A stretch of DNA of 64,000 nt, from the NCBI RefSeq assembly GCF_004217145.1, contig NZ_SHKR01000013.1, positions 864,249 to 928,248 on the forward strand, written 5' to 3'. Shown in pieces: positions 1 to 8,401 of this stretch. Each line of letters opens with the position of its first letter. Positions within the stretch are counted from its first letter, which is position 1. The notes under the pieces were generated by a model, which searched no databases, had not been told where the DNA came from, and saw only the letters and a program-made list of their open reading frames with translations. This stretch comes from Kribbella rubisoli. Its GTDB lineage: Bacteria; Actinomycetota; Actinomycetes; Propionibacteriales; Kribbellaceae. A program made the position numbers and the translations under genes.

Positions 1-2
1 CC

Positions 3-1655
3 GAGACCTCGCTCCCGGCGCTCGTGCTCGAGAACGACCACCTGCGCGCGACCGTCCTCCCGAGCCTCGGCGGCCGGCTGTACTCGATCGTCCACAAGGC
101 CACCGATCAGGAACTGCTCTACCGCAACCCGGTGTTCCAGCCCGCGAACCTTGCCCTGCGCAACGCCTGGTTCGCCGGCGGCGTCGAGTGGAACGTCGGC
201 AGCACCGGCCACTGGACCGGCACCTGCGTGCCGATGCACGCCGCCCGCGTCGAAGGCCCGGACGGTACGTCGATCCTGCGCCTGTGGGAGCTTGAACGGA
301 CCCGCAACCTCGTCACCCAGCTCGACTTCTGGCTGCCCGCTGACTCCGAGTTCCTGTACGTCGGCGTCCGGCTGCAGAACCCGTCCGACGTCGAGGTCCC
401 GGCGTACTGGTGGTCGAACATGGCGGTCGCGCAGACGCCGGACACTCGCGTGCTGGTGCCGGCGGACCAGGCGTGGCGGTTCGGGTACGGGAGCCGGCTC
501 GATCTGATCGACGTCGACACCGACCTCACCTATCCGATGCGGCATCCGCAGGCTGTCGACTACTTCTTCGAGCCGATGGCGGAGGAGCGCTCGTGGATCG
601 CTTCAGTGGACGGCTCAGGGGCCGGCTTGGTGCAGGCGTCGACCGAGCGGTTGCAGGGGCGGAAGTTGTTCGTCTGGGGTCAGGGGGATGGTGGGCGGCG
701 GTGGCAGGAGTGGTTGTCGCCTGGTCTCTCAACGGATGGGTACGCCGAGATTCAGGCGGGGCTCGCGCGGACGCAGATGGAGCACCTGAAGCTGCCCGCA
801 CGCACCGAGTGGCACTGGATGGAGGCGTACGGGCGTCTCTCGATGGAGGCCGGTGCTGCGCATTCCGAGGACTGGCAGACAGCTCGATCAGCGGGGGCTG
901 CTGCGTTGGGTCCGGTGCTGGACGGGTTGGGGGACCGGGAGACCGCGTGGGTCGGTGTTGTGGATGCTCCTCCGGTAGAACGGCTCGCGGTGGGGTCGGG
1001 GTGGGGAGCGTTGGAACTGGCCCGGACTGGATGGACAGTGTCAGCAGGTACACCGTTCGAAGACGACATGATGACCGCCCGGGAACGGGCTTGGCTGCCC
1101 CTACTCGAGGGGCGGTTGCCGGCCGTTGACGGCGTACCGGATGGGACGTTGGTGGCTTGGCGCGAACTGCTGGAAGCGGCCGAAGATAACTGGCTGGTTT
1201 GGTATCACAGGGGAGTCGCCCGGCATTACTACGGTGATGTCGACGGCGCGATCGACGCGTGGAAGCGGTCCGGCGAGAAAGCCTGGGCGCTGCGCAACCT
1301 CGGCCTGGTGACGGGCGATCTGTCGTATTACGAACACGCCGTCGATTTGCTGCCTGGCCTGGTTCCGTTGGTGGTTGAGGCGGTAGCGGCCGCCCTCGAC
1401 TCCGACGCCGCACGGGCGGAACGGCTGCTCGAGCACGCCCCGGACGACCCGCGGATCCAGCTCCTCCGCGTCCGGCATGCCCTGGACACTGGCGATCCGG
1501 CTGCGGCACACGACCTGCTGGCCGCCGGTATCCAGCTGGCGACGGTCCGTGAAGGCGCGAATCCACTCACCGACTACTGGGTCGCCGCCGAACAGGCACT
1601 CGGCACAGAGCGGCCGGTACCGCCGCAGTACCAGTTCGGAATGGGCGGAATCTGA
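3..1655 (+). CDS. DUF5107 domain protein with C-terminal TPR-like region (5' truncated)
   Basis: The frame is open to the window edge (seven sense codons lie before the first GTG at 24), so the N-terminus is missing. The first ~270 residues (LPSLGGRLYSI, GGVEWNVG, TPDTRVLVPA, MEAYG) match the galactose-mutarotase-like fold of DUF5107 proteins, which usually also carry TPR repeats. The last ~180 residues contain helical repeat segments such as WLVWYHRGVARHYYGDVDGAI, consistent with a short TPR array. The domain class suggests a role in carbohydrate metabolism, but the substrate is unknown. No signal peptide can be judged because the start is absent. The fold call is from family pattern recognition; function is inference. 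Confidence 0.75.
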   Translation, partial: ETSLPALVLENDHLRATVLPSLGGRLYSIVHKATDQELLYRNPVFQPANLALRNAWFAGGVEWNVGSTGHWTGTCVPMHAARVEGPDGTSILRLWELERTRNLVTQLDFWLPADSEFLYVGVRLQNPSDVEVPAYWWSNMAVAQTPDTRVLVPADQAWRFGYGSRLDLIDVDTDLTYPMRHPQAVDYFFEPMAEERSWIASVDGSGAGLVQASTERLQGRKLFVWGQGDGGRRWQEWLSPGLSTDGYAEIQAGLARTQMEHLKLPARTEWHWMEAYGRLSMEAGAAHSEDWQTARSAGAAALGPVLDGLGDRETAWVGVVDAPPVERLAVGSGWGALELARTGWTVSAGTPFEDDMMTARERAWLPLLEGRLPAVDGVPDGTLVAWRELLEAAEDNWLVWYHRGVARHYYGDVDGAIDAWKRSGEKAWALRNLGLVTGDLSYYEHAVDLLPGLVPLVVEAVAAALDSDAARAERLLEHAPDDPRIQLLRVRHALDTGDPAAAHDLLAAGIQLATVREGANPLTDYWVAAEQALGTERPVPPQYQFGMGGI

Positions 1656-1850
1656 CAACTTCAGGTCAACTCTACCTCTAGCAACACCGCTCCACCGGGC
1701 TCTACCATGATGCTGTAGAAAAGAATTTGTACTTACCTGGAACCAAGTGGAATCCGGTGGCGTCTCACCGGTGTGCGGCGAAGGCCGCGCGAGGCAGGAA
1801 CGACAACAACGACCGCGTCGCTCGCGGGCGGCGCGTCGGGGGTGAGTGCC

Positions 1851-2249
1851 ATGTTGACGATCGTTGTACTAGGTGGGTTCGGCCTGGTGCTGGTGGTTGC
1901 AGCTTTCATCGTGACCGATGTTCTGGCCGGAATCCGGCGGAACGAACCCAGCGGCACGGAAGAGAAGACCGCGGGACGAGTGATCCGGGTGCGTGGCCCG
2001 GTCCGCGGCCAACTGGAGAGCGGTGCCCCGGCCGTCTACACCGAGGTCATCGTCGAGTACTACACCCGTCGGGGCGAGGGACCGTACGAGGTCGCCCGCA
2101 AGTTCCCGGTCGGGAGCAGGATTACTTACGCCAAGGGTGACCGGGTGATCGTCGCGTACGACGTCCGGACTCCCCGCCGGGCCCGTCTGGCCGGCCGGGT
2201 CAGCCACTGGCCGGCCCTGGGGCTGCCTTCCGCAGCTCGGGCGGCCTGA
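1851..2249 (+). CDS. DUF3592-like small membrane protein
   Basis: 132 residues starting MLTIVVLGGFG. One N-terminal membrane helix (residues ~2-24) is followed by a soluble beta-rich domain with GRVIRVRGPV, YTEVIVEYYTRRGEG and GDRVIVAYDVRTPRRARL. The pattern of a conversion-type beta domain after a TM helix fits DUF3592. The frame stays open upstream to 1773, but that extension is low-complexity, so I prefer ATG 1851; GTG 1842 is an alternative. No clear ribosome site is visible. The 195-bp gap before it holds a small CCGGTG/CACCGG hairpin at 1754-1771. Function unknown. Confidence 0.6.
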   Translation: MLTIVVLGGFGLVLVVAAFIVTDVLAGIRRNEPSGTEEKTAGRVIRVRGPVRGQLESGAPAVYTEVIVEYYTRRGEGPYEVARKFPVGSRITYAKGDRVIVAYDVRTPRRARLAGRVSHWPALGLPSAARAA

Positions 2250-2278
2250 CCGTTCATCCTGCTTGAGCCACCCCCGGC

Positions 2279-2905
2279 TCAAGCAGGGAGATGAGGGGCG
2301 AGCAGGTTGTACAGCACCGGCCGGCCCTGATCCAGCACGTACTCCGCCTCGTCCGCGGACAACCGATCCGCCAGATGAGCCAGCGACTCGCCCATCGCGA
2401 TGCTGAGCGTGACGGCCAGGCGGAAGTCCCGCGAGTCCCGCGCGCCGAACCGCGCCGCGAGCAGCTCCGCGAACTCACCGGCGTGCTGATCGTCGAACTC
2501 GCCCGGCTTCGACTCCAGCTCCGGATCGCCGAGCCCGCTCAGCACGACCGCCTTGAACCCCGGATCGGTCCGGTGCATCTCCCGGAACGTGTCCAGCGTG
2601 ACGTCGACCGCCGCGCGCCAGCTCGACACGTCGGCCAGCCGCTCGCTGACCGCCTCGGTGTAGCGCGCCTGGTTCCGCCGCTCGATCGCCTGGATCAGGC
2701 TGCGCTTGTCCGGAAAGTACCGGTACACGCTGCCGACCGCGATCTCGGCCCGTTTCGCGATCCCGCTCGTCGATGCCGCGTCGTACCCGCGCTCGACGAC
2801 CTCGGCACAGGCCGCGTCGAGGATCCGCTCGACCTGCCGGCTGGCCCGGTCCTGGGTCGGCGTACGGCGGAGCGGATACGCCCCCGAAGTCACCATGTCG
2901 CTCAT
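2279..2905 (-). CDS. TetR/AcrR family transcriptional regulator
   Basis: 208 residues. The N-terminal helix-turn-helix covers roughly residues 22-70, with ILDAACAEVVERGYDAAST, IAKRAEIAVGSVYRYFPDK and SLIQAIE typical of TetR DNA-binding domains. The C-terminal ligand domain is divergent, so the ligand cannot be predicted. It is transcribed away from the PI-PLC-like gene that starts at 2989, and the 83-bp shared intergenic region could carry its operator. A GGAAG ribosome site lies upstream of the ATG on the minus strand. Confidence 0.88.
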   Translation of the reverse strand: MSDMVTSGAYPLRRTPTQDRASRQVERILDAACAEVVERGYDAASTSGIAKRAEIAVGSVYRYFPDKRSLIQAIERRNQARYTEAVSERLADVSSWRAAVDVTLDTFREMHRTDPGFKAVVLSGLGDPELESKPGEFDDQHAGEFAELLAARFGARDSRDFRLAVTLSIAMGESLAHLADRLSADEAEYVLDQGRPVLYNLLAPHLPA

Positions 2906-2988
2906 TGTCCATCTTCCGGGGGGACAACGTTGCCACCTTCCTATGACAGATTGCCCTCAATCGCAGTCGACGGAGGGGACGCTTTCGC

Positions 2989-4134
2989 ATGCGCATCAGC
3001 AGAACCGCGGTGGCCGGCCTGGCTTCGGTGGCCCTCGCCGCGTCCGGGGTCGCCGGTACGGCGGTCAGCAAGCACGACTCGCACGGCGGGGACAACCTGC
3101 GGCTGAACCAGATGCAGGTGGTCGGCTCGCACAACTCGTACCACCGGGAGCTCAGCCCGAACGAGCAGAAGGTCCAGCAGCAGCAGAACGCCGGCTCGGT
3201 CGACCTCTGGTACTCGCACGCTCCGATCTCCCAGCAACTCGAGGACCAGAACGTCCGCGCGCTGGAGCTGGACCTGTACCCGGACCCGCAGGGCGGCCTG
3301 TACACGTACCCGCTGATCCGGAAGCTGACCGGCCAGGGACCGCTGACCGACCCGGCGATGGCCAAGCCCGGGATCAAGGTCATGCACATCCCCGACTTCG
3401 ACTACAACACCAACTGCGACACGTTCGTGCTGTGCCTGGAGCAGGTGAAGACCTGGTCCGACGCGCACCCGAGCCACGTGCCGATCGCGATCAACCTCGA
3501 ACTGAAGCAGTCCGACCCGAACGTGGTCGCGGCCGGCGGCGTCGTCGCGCCGCCGTGGGACGCGGGCAACCTGGACGGCGTCGACACCGAGATCCGCTCG
3601 GTGTTCAAGGAGAACGAGATCCTCACGCCGGACGACGTACGCAAGCCCGGCCTGACGCTCGAGAAGTCCGTGCTGACCAAGGGCTGGCCGAAGCTGAAGG
3701 ACGTCCGCAGTCAGGTGATGTTCTACTTCGACAACGGCGGACCGGGCGCGATCCGCGATACCTACACCGCCGGCAAGCCGAACCTGGAGGGCCGGGCAGT
3801 CTTCACCCGCGGGCCGGAGGGTGCACCGGACGCAGCGGTCACCGAGGTGAACGACCCGCGCGGTACGGGCCAGGCCGAGATCCAGCGGCTGGTTCGCAAG
3901 GGCTACCTCGTGCGGACCAGGTCCGACGAGCCGATGGCAACGATCCGCGACAAGGACTACACGCGGCTCGGGATCGCTCTGGACAGCGGTGCGCAGTGGG
4001 TGACCACGGACTTCCCGGTCGCCGGTATGGCTGCCCGCTACGACAGCGACTTCGTCGCGAAGCTGCCCGGGCACACTCCCGTACGATTCAATCCCGTCAC
4101 CGCAACCGCGAAGACGGCTGTCTCGGAAGGGTGA
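2989..4134 (+). CDS. Secreted Ca2+-dependent phosphoinositide-specific phospholipase C-like protein
   Basis: 381 residues with an N-terminal signal peptide (positively charged MRISR, then a hydrophobic stretch to about residue 26). GSHNSYHRE at residues 47-54 carries the first catalytic histidine, and RALELDLYPDP near residues 91-100 carries the metal-binding Glu/Asp of the PI-PLC TIM barrel; IPDFDYNTNCDTF and AINLELKQ follow. These match the bacterial/fungal PI-PLC-C1 (PF16670) type. It probably cleaves phosphoinositide or related phosphodiesters outside the cell. GGAGGGG lies 11 nt before the ATG. It is divergent from the TetR gene and 7 bp upstream of the OsmC gene, so the two are probably co-transcribed. 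Confidence 0.82.
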   Translation: MRISRTAVAGLASVALAASGVAGTAVSKHDSHGGDNLRLNQMQVVGSHNSYHRELSPNEQKVQQQQNAGSVDLWYSHAPISQQLEDQNVRALELDLYPDPQGGLYTYPLIRKLTGQGPLTDPAMAKPGIKVMHIPDFDYNTNCDTFVLCLEQVKTWSDAHPSHVPIAINLELKQSDPNVVAAGGVVAPPWDAGNLDGVDTEIRSVFKENEILTPDDVRKPGLTLEKSVLTKGWPKLKDVRSQVMFYFDNGGPGAIRDTYTAGKPNLEGRAVFTRGPEGAPDAAVTEVNDPRGTGQAEIQRLVRKGYLVRTRSDEPMATIRDKDYTRLGIALDSGAQWVTTDFPVAGMAARYDSDFVAKLPGHTPVRFNPVTATAKTAVSEG

Positions 4135-4141
4135 GCTGAAC

Positions 4142-4585
4142 ATGTCGGAGCACGTGGTCGATGTGAGTTGGAGCCGTGGCGAGTACGACTTCGCCTACGA
4201 CAGCTACAACCGCGACCATGAGTGGCGCTTCGACGGCGGCATCACGGTGCCCGGTTCGGCGAACCCGAAGTACCTGGGCAACCCGGGCCCGGTCGACCCG
4301 GAGGAGGCGTTCGTGGCGGCCCTGTCGTCCTGCCACATGCTCACCTTCTTGTCGATCGCGGCCCGGAAACGCCTGGTAGTCGACGCCTACGACGACCACG
4401 CAGTCGGCGTAATGGCCCCGAACGCCGCAGGCCGGCTGGCGATCACGCAGGTAACCCTGCACCCCAAGATCGTCTGGAACGGCCCGGAGCCGGACGCCCA
4501 GACGATCGAGAAGATCCACCACCTGTCCCACCAGGAGTGCTTCATAGCAAACTCGGTAACCACCGAGATCACCGTCGCCGTTTGA
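4142..4585 (+). CDS. OsmC family peroxiredoxin-like protein
   Basis: 147 residues. The two family cysteines are present: Cys64 in LSSCHMLTFL and Cys133 in SHQECFIANSV, the pair that reduces organic hydroperoxides in OsmC/Ohr proteins. The N-terminal part with NPKYLGNPGPVDPEEAFVAA is the OsmC dimerisation region. It is cytosolic, with no signal peptide. It follows the PI-PLC-like gene by 7 bp and is followed by a strong terminator at 4614-4680. A role in peroxide detoxification is inferred from the family; whether it is a true Ohr or a more general OsmC cannot be settled by eye. Confidence 0.88.
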   Translation: MSEHVVDVSWSRGEYDFAYDSYNRDHEWRFDGGITVPGSANPKYLGNPGPVDPEEAFVAALSSCHMLTFLSIAARKRLVVDAYDDHAVGVMAPNAAGRLAITQVTLHPKIVWNGPEPDAQTIEKIHHLSHQECFIANSVTTEITVAV

Positions 4586-4613
4586 CCTTCTCCAGAACCG
4601 GAACGAAGCAGAC

Positions 4614-4680
4614 AAAAACCACCCGCCGGACCGGCCTGAGCCTCGCGCAAGCGGCGTCAGGATGGTCGGCGGGTGGTTTT
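4614..4680 (+). terminator. Terminator after the OsmC gene
   Basis: A perfect 14-bp inverted repeat pairs 4615-4628 (AAAACCACCCGCCG) with 4667-4680 (CGGCGGGTGGTTTT), ending in four T. The 38-nt loop can form an inner stem (CCTGAGCC against GGCGTCAGG). Confidence 0.85.
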
Positions 4681-4681
4681 G

Positions 4682-4813
4682 GGTGCACCTCTGTGGCGGT
4701 GCACCGGTAACGGATCCGGCGGCGCCTCGCACTGGGCGCCTCTGCGTTGGTGCGACTTCCGTGCGGTCTAGCTCGGTGGGCAAGACCGTCCGGCGCGCCG
4801 CCGGGGATCCGTT
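4682..4813. repeat. Nested inverted repeats downstream of the OsmC terminator
   Basis: The palindrome GGTGCACC occurs twice (4682-4689 and 4698-4705). AACGGATCCGGCGGCGCC at 4709-4726 is the imperfect inverse of 4792-4813. Inside, CGGTCT near 4764 faces AGACCG near 4783. The region lies between the plus-strand OsmC terminator and a small minus-strand frame, so it may act as a terminator for leftward transcription. No gene is seen in it. Confidence 0.5.
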
Positions 4814-4828
4814 CGTCCGGTTCGCGCC

Positions 4829-5008
4829 TTACTGCTCGGCGGCGGCGTCGCTCCGGTCGTCTGTGGTCTGGTTGTCGACCGCCAGCAGGTCCTCGAGCTC
4901 ACGGACCTGCTCGTTGGCCATCGTGGTCATCAGTCGGTGGATCGTCATGCCAGTGAGACGCACCCGGTCCGCAGGTATGACGGGAATCCGCGATGTGACC
5001 TGGACCAC
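4829..5008 (-). CDS. Small hypothetical protein
   Basis: A short minus-strand frame encodes about 59 residues from GTG 5008 (VVQVTSRIPVIPADRVRL...), or 39 residues from ATG 4948 (MTIHRLMTTMANEQVRELED). The C-terminal half is helical and acidic with strong G/C third positions. The frame begins 12 bp after the stop of the FUSC-like gene on the same strand, so it could be coupled to it. No convincing ribosome site is visible, and I do not recognise the protein. It could be noise; a conserved frame in relatives would settle it. Confidence 0.4.
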   Translation of the reverse strand: MVQVTSRIPVIPADRVRLTGMTIHRLMTTMANEQVRELEDLLAVDNQTTDDRSDAAAEQ

Positions 5009-5019
5009 GTAGGGGACAG

Positions 5020-6183
5020 CTACTTCTCGTCGAGCCCGTCCAGCCGCAGTGGGACGAGTTTCCGGGCGTCGTCGTACGACGTGCCGGTCAGCTCGAGCAG
5101 GTCGATGATCGTGGACCGGAGCTGACCCAGTACGACGACCGCGGACAGGCCGTGCGGCAGGGGCATCACCGCAGTACGGCGGCCGAGCTCGCCCAGCACG
5201 CGGTGTGCGGCGACATCGGCGGCCGGCTCGAACAGTGACTCGCCGATCAGGCGGGTGCCGTCGGCGAGGCGCTCGAGCAGCATCGGGTACTCCGCGGGCA
5301 TCGCCTCGTCCCGCCAGACCGACACCGCACAGCGTCGTACCAGGACCCGGATGTTCCGGATCGCGCGATCCAGCGGTATGACGAGATCGGCGATCTCCTG
5401 CACCCGCCCGCGGTGCCGCCGGCGGAACGGCGACAGCCGGACGACCGCGATGCCCTCCTCGGCGGCAGCGCGCAGGTCGTCGAGCTGGGACTCGCTCGAC
5501 CGGGCGCGGCGGAGCGCATCGGTAACCGCTTCCTCGTCGCGAGAGCGGAGCCCTTCGGCGGTCTCGATCAGGATCTCGGCCAGCTCACTCAGTACGCCGG
5601 AGGCTTGCTGCCGCGGACGCCTGATCGCAGCGGCCGGGGCGATCGTGGCGGCCGCCAGCGCGACGAGGCCGCCGAGGACCGCGTCCAGCCAGCGGCTGAA
5701 ACCGGCGCCTGGATTCGGCAGCAGGGTGGTGACGATCGCGGCCTGGACGCCGGCCTGGGTGACCATCAGATTGCCGGCGCCGAGCAGTACGGCGACGCTC
5801 ATCGCGAGCGCGATCACGAAGACTATCTGCACCACGCCGGTGCCGAACACGCGAACGAACAGGTCGCCGACGCCGACTCCGACGGCCACGCCGACCATCA
5901 GCTCGGCGACCCGCCGCAGCCGCTGGCCGAAGCTGAAGCCGAGGCACACCATCGCCGCGACCGGCGCGAAGAAGGGTGCTTTGTGGTCGAGGACGTACCG
6001 GCCGAGCGTCCAGGCGACTCCGGCGGCGAGCGCGCACTGGGCGATGAAGAAGGCCCGGCTGCGCCAGCGTTCGATCCGGAGGCGGATCGAGGCACGCGAC
6101 CTCCGGGCGGCCTGCGGCGCGATATCGTCGCGCAGCTCCCGCAACTGGTCCAACGTCAGTCTGACCGGATCCACCTGCCCCAT
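5020..6183 (-). CDS. FUSC family (aromatic acid exporter-like) membrane protein
   Basis: 387 residues from ATG 6183; an upstream TTG at 6222 would add 13 residues. The N-terminal half has about five hydrophobic segments: FFIAQCALAAGVAWTLG, APFFAPVAAMVCLG, VAELMVGVAVGVGVGDLFV, IVFVIALAMSVAVLLGAG and WLDAVLGGLVALAAATIAP. This is the FUSC/DUF939 arrangement. The C-terminal half is cytoplasmic and helical (SELAEILIETAEGL, DDLRAAAEEGIAVVRL). The family includes aromatic-acid and fusaric-acid exporters; the substrate here is unknown. A small frame follows 12 bp downstream. Confidence 0.8.
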   Translation of the reverse strand: MGQVDPVRLTLDQLRELRDDIAPQAARRSRASIRLRIERWRSRAFFIAQCALAAGVAWTLGRYVLDHKAPFFAPVAAMVCLGFSFGQRLRRVAELMVGVAVGVGVGDLFVRVFGTGVVQIVFVIALAMSVAVLLGAGNLMVTQAGVQAAIVTTLLPNPGAGFSRWLDAVLGGLVALAAATIAPAAAIRRPRQQASGVLSELAEILIETAEGLRSRDEEAVTDALRRARSSESQLDDLRAAAEEGIAVVRLSPFRRRHRGRVQEIADLVIPLDRAIRNIRVLVRRCAVSVWRDEAMPAEYPMLLERLADGTRLIGESLFEPAADVAAHRVLGELGRRTAVMPLPHGLSAVVVLGQLRSTIIDLLELTGTSYDDARKLVPLRLDGLDEK

Positions 6184-6237
6184 TCTGCGTCGAGCTTGAT
6201 TCCATGGCTTGCGACGCGCCAAGGTTGGGCCATGAGC

Positions 6238-6303
6238 GAGCGGAGCGAGCGAACAGAAAGCAGAGTCGACCTTGCCGGTCAGGCTGGAGCCGAGCGGAGC
6301 GAG
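6238..6303. repeat. Two copies of GAGCGGAGCGAG upstream of a start codon
   Basis: The identical 12-mer GAGCGGAGCGAG sits at 6238-6249 and 6292-6303. The first copy follows an apparent ATGAGCGAG (6232), and the second overlaps the ribosome site of the gene starting ATGAGCGAC at 6312. It looks like a partial duplication of a 5' gene end, or a small dispersed motif. Confidence 0.55.
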
Positions 6304-6311
6304 GTGGAGGC

Positions 6312-6815
6312 ATGAGCGACAACAACCGTGAGGACTACGGCAGCTACTCCGTAGACGACGAGGATCAGCTGCAGAAGGAGGACACCCTGAACGACCGGGG
6401 TGTCGACGATCTGCTCGACGAGGGGTACTCGCCGCCGGAGAAGTGGTCCGCGGGCGAAGGATTCGGTACGACGGCCGACGAGGCGCTCGAGGGCGAGACG
6501 CTGGACCAGCGGATCGCCCAGGAGGTCCCGGACACCGACCCGTACGCCGAGGATGGCGAGGACGTCGGCGGCCCGGAGGTCGGCGTACGGCGCTCCGGCC
6601 GGCTGGTCGCCTCCGACGAGGGCTCGCGCGGCGACGACGACGATGAGCTGTTCGCCGAAGACGTCGGCATCGACGGTGCCGCGGCAGGAGCCGAAGAGGC
6701 AGCCGTCCACGTTGTAGACGACGAAGACAACTTCGAGCTCGAGGACGACGACGAGGAAGACCTCGAGAGCTACGACGACGTAGACCTGGGAGACGTCACC
6801 GACCCCGAGGACTGA
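6312..6815 (+). CDS. DUF5709 family acidic protein
   Basis: 167 residues, extremely acidic. The N-terminal part (YGSYSVDDEDQLQKEDTLND, DLLDEGYSPPEKWSAGEGFGTTADEALEGETLDQR, QEVPD) is the recognisable DUF5709 core of actinobacteria. The C-terminal half is a run of Asp/Glu (DDDDELFAED, DDEDNFELEDDDEEDLESYDD), probably disordered. It is cytoplasmic and of unknown function. A GAGGTGGAGG ribosome site lies directly upstream. It is convergent with the P450 gene, and the pair is separated by a large palindrome at 6851-6939. Confidence 0.85.
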   Translation: MSDNNREDYGSYSVDDEDQLQKEDTLNDRGVDDLLDEGYSPPEKWSAGEGFGTTADEALEGETLDQRIAQEVPDTDPYAEDGEDVGGPEVGVRRSGRLVASDEGSRGDDDDELFAEDVGIDGAAAGAEEAAVHVVDDEDNFELEDDDEEDLESYDDVDLGDVTDPED

Positions 6816-6850
6816 CCAACCCACCCCACCCGAGCCCGGCGCCTCGTGAC

Positions 6851-6939
6851 CGTCTCAGGGGTCAACCCCTGAGACGGCCGGTTGCGGGCCGAGAATCCGG
6901 CTCCGCAACCGACCACGTGCGGGGTTGACCCCTGAGACG
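6851..6939. terminator. Compound palindrome between convergent genes
   Basis: A perfect hairpin has an 11-bp stem (CGTCTCAGGGG at 6851-6861 with CCCCTGAGACG at 6866-6876) and a 4-nt loop. A second element at 6921-6939 is the exact 19-nt inverse of 6851-6869, and CGGTTGCGG (6879-6887) pairs with CCGCAACCG (6903-6911) between them. Alternative folds are therefore possible. The position between two gene ends suggests a bidirectional terminator. Confidence 0.75.
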
Positions 6940-6972
6940 TTCAGCGGGACGGGGCCGCCTGGGGCGGGCGGG

Positions 6973-8298
6973 CTAGCGGTGGGTGACGGTTACTACTGAG
7001 CCGTGGCGCGGGACCAGAGTGACGTTCTTCGCCTGGGGTGGTTCAGGCTTCGGGTGCGGAGCCTGGAAGTTGTAGGCGCTCAGGGCGGCGCGGAGGATCT
7101 CCGTGCCTTCCATCAGCGAGAAGCCGGCGCCGATGCAGCGCCGGGCGCCGCCGCCGAAGGGCATCCAGGTCCCTGGCGCCGGCGGGTCGTCGGACAGGAA
7201 CCGCTGCGGGCGGAACTCCTCCGGCATCGGGAAGTGCTCGGCATCCCGATGGACCAGTCCGATCGCGGCCATGATCGTCGTACCGCGGGGCAGGCGGTAG
7301 CCGGCGATGTCGGTGGTCTCGGTGAGGCGGCGGCCGACCTGGTACACCACGGGATGCACCCGCAGCGCCTCCTTGACCATCGCCTCCAGTTCGTCGTCCG
7401 CGCCGGCATCCGCGGCCCGCTGCCCGAACGCGAGATCCTCCGGGCGCCGCGCCAGCTCGTGGAACGCCCAGGCCATCGCGGTCGCCGTCGTCTCGTGCCC
7501 GGCCAGCAGCAAGGTGACCAGCTGATCCCGCAGCTCGACGTCGGACCAGTTGCCCGCAGCAAGCAGCCGCGAGAGTACGTCGTTGCGTCCGGCAAACGTC
7601 TCGCGGCGCTTGGCGATCTCGTCGTACAGGATCTCGTCGACCTTGCGCTGCGTGTCGAGGTATGTCTTCCACGGCCGGATCCGGAGCAGCGGCGGGTAGA
7701 AGCCGCCGAGCATGATCACCGGCGACACCGAGACGATCTTGTCCATCAGCGGGCGCAGGGTGTTCAGCCGGTCGATGTCGGTCACGCCGAAGATCACCTG
7801 CAGGATGATCTCGAGCGTCAGGTTCCGCATCCGCTGATGCACTTTGAACGGCTTGTCCACCGGCCATTTCGCGACCTCGGCCTGTGCGAGCTCGAGCACC
7901 ATCCCGGCGTACCCGCGCAGTGCCGGGCCGGAGAACGCCGGCATCAGCTGCTTGCGCATCCGGACGTGGTCCTCGTCGTCGAGCAGCAGCAACGAGTGCG
8001 AGCCCATGATCGGTTCGAGCACCGTATTGCCCTCGCCGGCGTGCATCACCGCGGGCGGGCTGCCGAACACCTCGCGGATGTGGTCCGGCCGGCTCAGTAC
8101 GACGCAGACCCGGCTCGACGGCACCAACCGGATCGTGAACACGTCGCCGTACTTCGCCCGCATCCGCGGGAAGAACGTCCGGCGGTGACTCGCGAACAGC
8201 ACCGTCTGCACGAGCGTCGGGAGCTTCGGGCCTGGCGGCAACGTGCGGGCCGTCTGCCGGTCGAGAGTCCGGGAACCGAGCAAGGGTGTCGGAGCCAT
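6973..8298 (-). CDS. Cytochrome P450
   Basis: 441 residues. The oxygen-binding I-helix is LLLAGHETTATAMAW, the K-helix ExxR is KEALRVHP, and the heme loop PFGGGARRCIGAGF places the thiolate ligand at Cys388. The N-terminal half (PGPKLPTLVQTVLF, FTIRLVPSSRVCVVLSRPDHIREVF) resembles the class that acts on lipophilic substrates. No ferredoxin or reductase gene is adjacent. The ATG is preceded by TAGCGT and exactly 6 nt, so the transcript may be leaderless. The reaction is a mono-oxygenation of unknown substrate. Confidence 0.93.
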   Translation of the reverse strand: MAPTPLLGSRTLDRQTARTLPPGPKLPTLVQTVLFASHRRTFFPRMRAKYGDVFTIRLVPSSRVCVVLSRPDHIREVFGSPPAVMHAGEGNTVLEPIMGSHSLLLLDDEDHVRMRKQLMPAFSGPALRGYAGMVLELAQAEVAKWPVDKPFKVHQRMRNLTLEIILQVIFGVTDIDRLNTLRPLMDKIVSVSPVIMLGGFYPPLLRIRPWKTYLDTQRKVDEILYDEIAKRRETFAGRNDVLSRLLAAGNWSDVELRDQLVTLLLAGHETTATAMAWAFHELARRPEDLAFGQRAADAGADDELEAMVKEALRVHPVVYQVGRRLTETTDIAGYRLPRGTTIMAAIGLVHRDAEHFPMPEEFRPQRFLSDDPPAPGTWMPFGGGARRCIGAGFSLMEGTEILRAALSAYNFQAPHPKPEPPQAKNVTLVPRHGSVVTVTHR

Positions 8299-8347
8299 AT
8301 CTTCACGCTACGTCAGCCGGGTGAACGCCGGGCGGGTCTTACGACAA

Positions 8348-8395
8348 GAAATGAGGGCCTGCGACAGTCAATAACCTGTCGTAGGCCCCCATTTC
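8348..8395 (-). terminator. Terminator of the alpha-mannosidase gene
   Basis: 20-nt arms at 8348-8367 and 8376-8395 pair with two mismatches around an 8-nt loop. The arms begin and end with GAAATG/CATTTC, giving a T-rich tail when read leftward. The element sits just past the alpha-mannosidase stop. Confidence 0.75.
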
Positions 8396-8401
8396 CTGTG
8401 C

